NCBI GenBank assembly: GCA_030017715.1
Contig: JASEIU010000001.1
Location: 846,276-910,275 of the forward strand
Direction: 5' to 3'
DNA: 64,000 bases
From: Candidatus Saccharicenans sp.
GTDB taxonomy: Bacteria; Acidobacteriota; Aminicenantia; Aminicenantales; Saccharicenantaceae
Part shown: positions 63,360 to 64,000 of the stretch, piece after piece
Position numbering within the stretch: position 1 is the first letter of the stretch
Layout: each line of letters opens with the position of its first letter
The notes under the pieces: generated by a model
What the model saw: the letters and a program-made list of their open reading frames with translations, nothing else
Databases searched by the model: none
What the model was told of the DNA's origin: nothing
Position numbers and translations under genes: made by a program

Positions 63360-64000
63360 ATGAAAAAGGGCATAAATAATTTGTTTTCTCTCAAGATGGC
63401 CGTATTGGCTGGTTTATGGCTTTTAACCCGGCCTCTTTGGCCGGGATCGGGTCTGGCGGCCGGGAGGCTGGAACAGCAGCTGCCGAAGGAACTTCAGATT
63501 AAACCCAGGCATGAAGTGACGGTGGCGGTCAAGCTGGTTCAGGTCTATGTAACCGATAAAGATGGGCAACCGGTCGGCAATCTGACCGCCGACGACTTTG
63601 AAATTTACGATAATAACAAGCCGGTTCCGATTATCCATTTTGAAAAACACTTCGCCGAACAGCTGACGGCAGCGGCTGAAACAGGTCCGGGGCCGGCCCT
63701 CAACCGCAAGTTTTTCCTGTTTTTTGACCTTGGCTTTACCGACGCCCGGGGCCTGATGAGGGCCAAGAATGCGGCTCTGAGATTCATGGAAAAATCGCTC
63801 CTGCCCACCGACGAAATTTCTCTGGTGACCTATACTGCTCTGCGCGGTTTAACGCTTCATGAGTATCTGACCCGGGACCATGACCGGGTGCGCAAAATCA
63901 TTGAGAGCTTCGGACTGAAGAGCATTACCGGGCGGGCAGAAAATCTGTCCAATTTCTTTTACTCCGACATGCTGATGAGCCTTCAAAGCGACGAAGTTCA
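63360..64000 (+). CDS. VWFA-related domain protein (3' truncated by window end)
   Basis: At least 213 residues, open to the right edge. A signal peptide (basic start, LKMAVLAGLWLLTRP, cut near GLAAG) is followed by VAVKLVQVYVTDKDGQPVGNLTADDFEIYDNNKPVPI, the N-terminal Ig-like part of the VWFA-related family (TIGR03436-type). The Rossmann VWA core then starts with FFLFFDLGFTDARGL, where DLGFTD replaces the usual DxSxS metal-site motif, so metal binding may be lost. The family is abundant in Acidobacteriota-like genomes. ATG at 63360 follows AGGGG by about 8 nt. Confidence 0.85.
   Translation, partial: MKKGINNLFSLKMAVLAGLWLLTRPLWPGSGLAAGRLEQQLPKELQIKPRHEVTVAVKLVQVYVTDKDGQPVGNLTADDFEIYDNNKPVPIIHFEKHFAEQLTAAAETGPGPALNRKFFLFFDLGFTDARGLMRAKNAALRFMEKSLLPTDEISLVTYTALRGLTLHEYLTRDHDRVRKIIESFGLKSITGRAENLSNFFYSDMLMSLQSDEV

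Noticed and set aside
63172..63363. 63-codon basic frame ending over the VWA start codon (ATGA overlap)
   Set aside because: No ribosome-binding site, no similarity, and composition typical of random translation; the overlap may be coincidental.
1..64000. CRISPR array or cas genes
   Set aside because: No regularly spaced repeat series and no Cas-like protein; the short repeats seen are operator-type dyads.

Overview
The window looks like chromosome of a Gram-negative, fairly GC-rich bacterium. The best guess, an inference from gene content only, is the Acidobacteriota/Candidatus Aminicenantes neighbourhood. Supporting signs are a BamD lipoprotein and several outer-membrane barrels, a DUF5916 barrel protein, a VWFA-related exported protein, an NHL-type propeller protein, tandem DUF507 genes, a DUF1015 protein, and a dnaK-dnaJ-hspR heat-shock cluster. 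Recognisable promoters are of the ordinary sigma-70 type, mostly TTGACA-like with a 17-nt spacer.

Layout. 1-11 kb: mixed metabolic and transport genes (zinc alcohol dehydrogenase, tRNA-Arg, nucleotide-kinase-like protein, DUF1015, acyl-CoA dehydrogenase, ExbD, CstA, ACT protein, amidotransferase, PKD outer-membrane protein). 11-26 kb: a long minus-strand housekeeping block. It reads PASTA protein-rpe-bamD-OMP-subtilase-recN-miaB, then nusA-infB-DUF503-rbfA-nrnA-truB, then two DUF507 genes. 26-34.6 kb: threonine aldolase, dihydrolipoyl dehydrogenase, malic enzyme, and a cell-envelope cluster with two L,D-transpeptidases. 35-41 kb: dnaK-dnaJ-hspR, a primary-type sigma factor translationally coupled to a DnaC-like ATPase, and a flavodoxin. 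41.9-55.5 kb: an AT-richer island beginning just after tRNA-Asn. 55.5-64 kb: exported and outer-membrane proteins, ending inside a VWA-domain gene.

The island is the most unusual part. Its left end carries a three-gene operon: a HicA-like toxin, a HicB antitoxin with a C-terminal tail, and a SecB-like chaperone. This is the layout of a toxin-antitoxin-chaperone (TAC) system. It converges on a minus-strand operon in which a type I restriction-modification system is interleaved with other genes: hsdM, a Fic-DUF4160 fusion, hsdS, a SIR2 protein, a HerA ATPase, hsdR. SIR2 plus HerA is a known two-gene anti-phage NADase system, so three defence modules appear to share one locus. No integrase or attachment repeat was seen.

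Regulatory structure outside genes includes four intergenic copies of a 24-bp dyad (ATATATGAA-N6-TTCATATAT) resembling ArsR/SmtB-type operators and a HAIR-like HspR operator over the dnaK promoter. There is also a triple 15-bp palindromic array upstream of the fic gene, a repeat pair over the hicA promoter, and a 16-bp stem-loop between dnaK and dnaJ. No CRISPR array, rRNA operon, transposase or replication origin was found.
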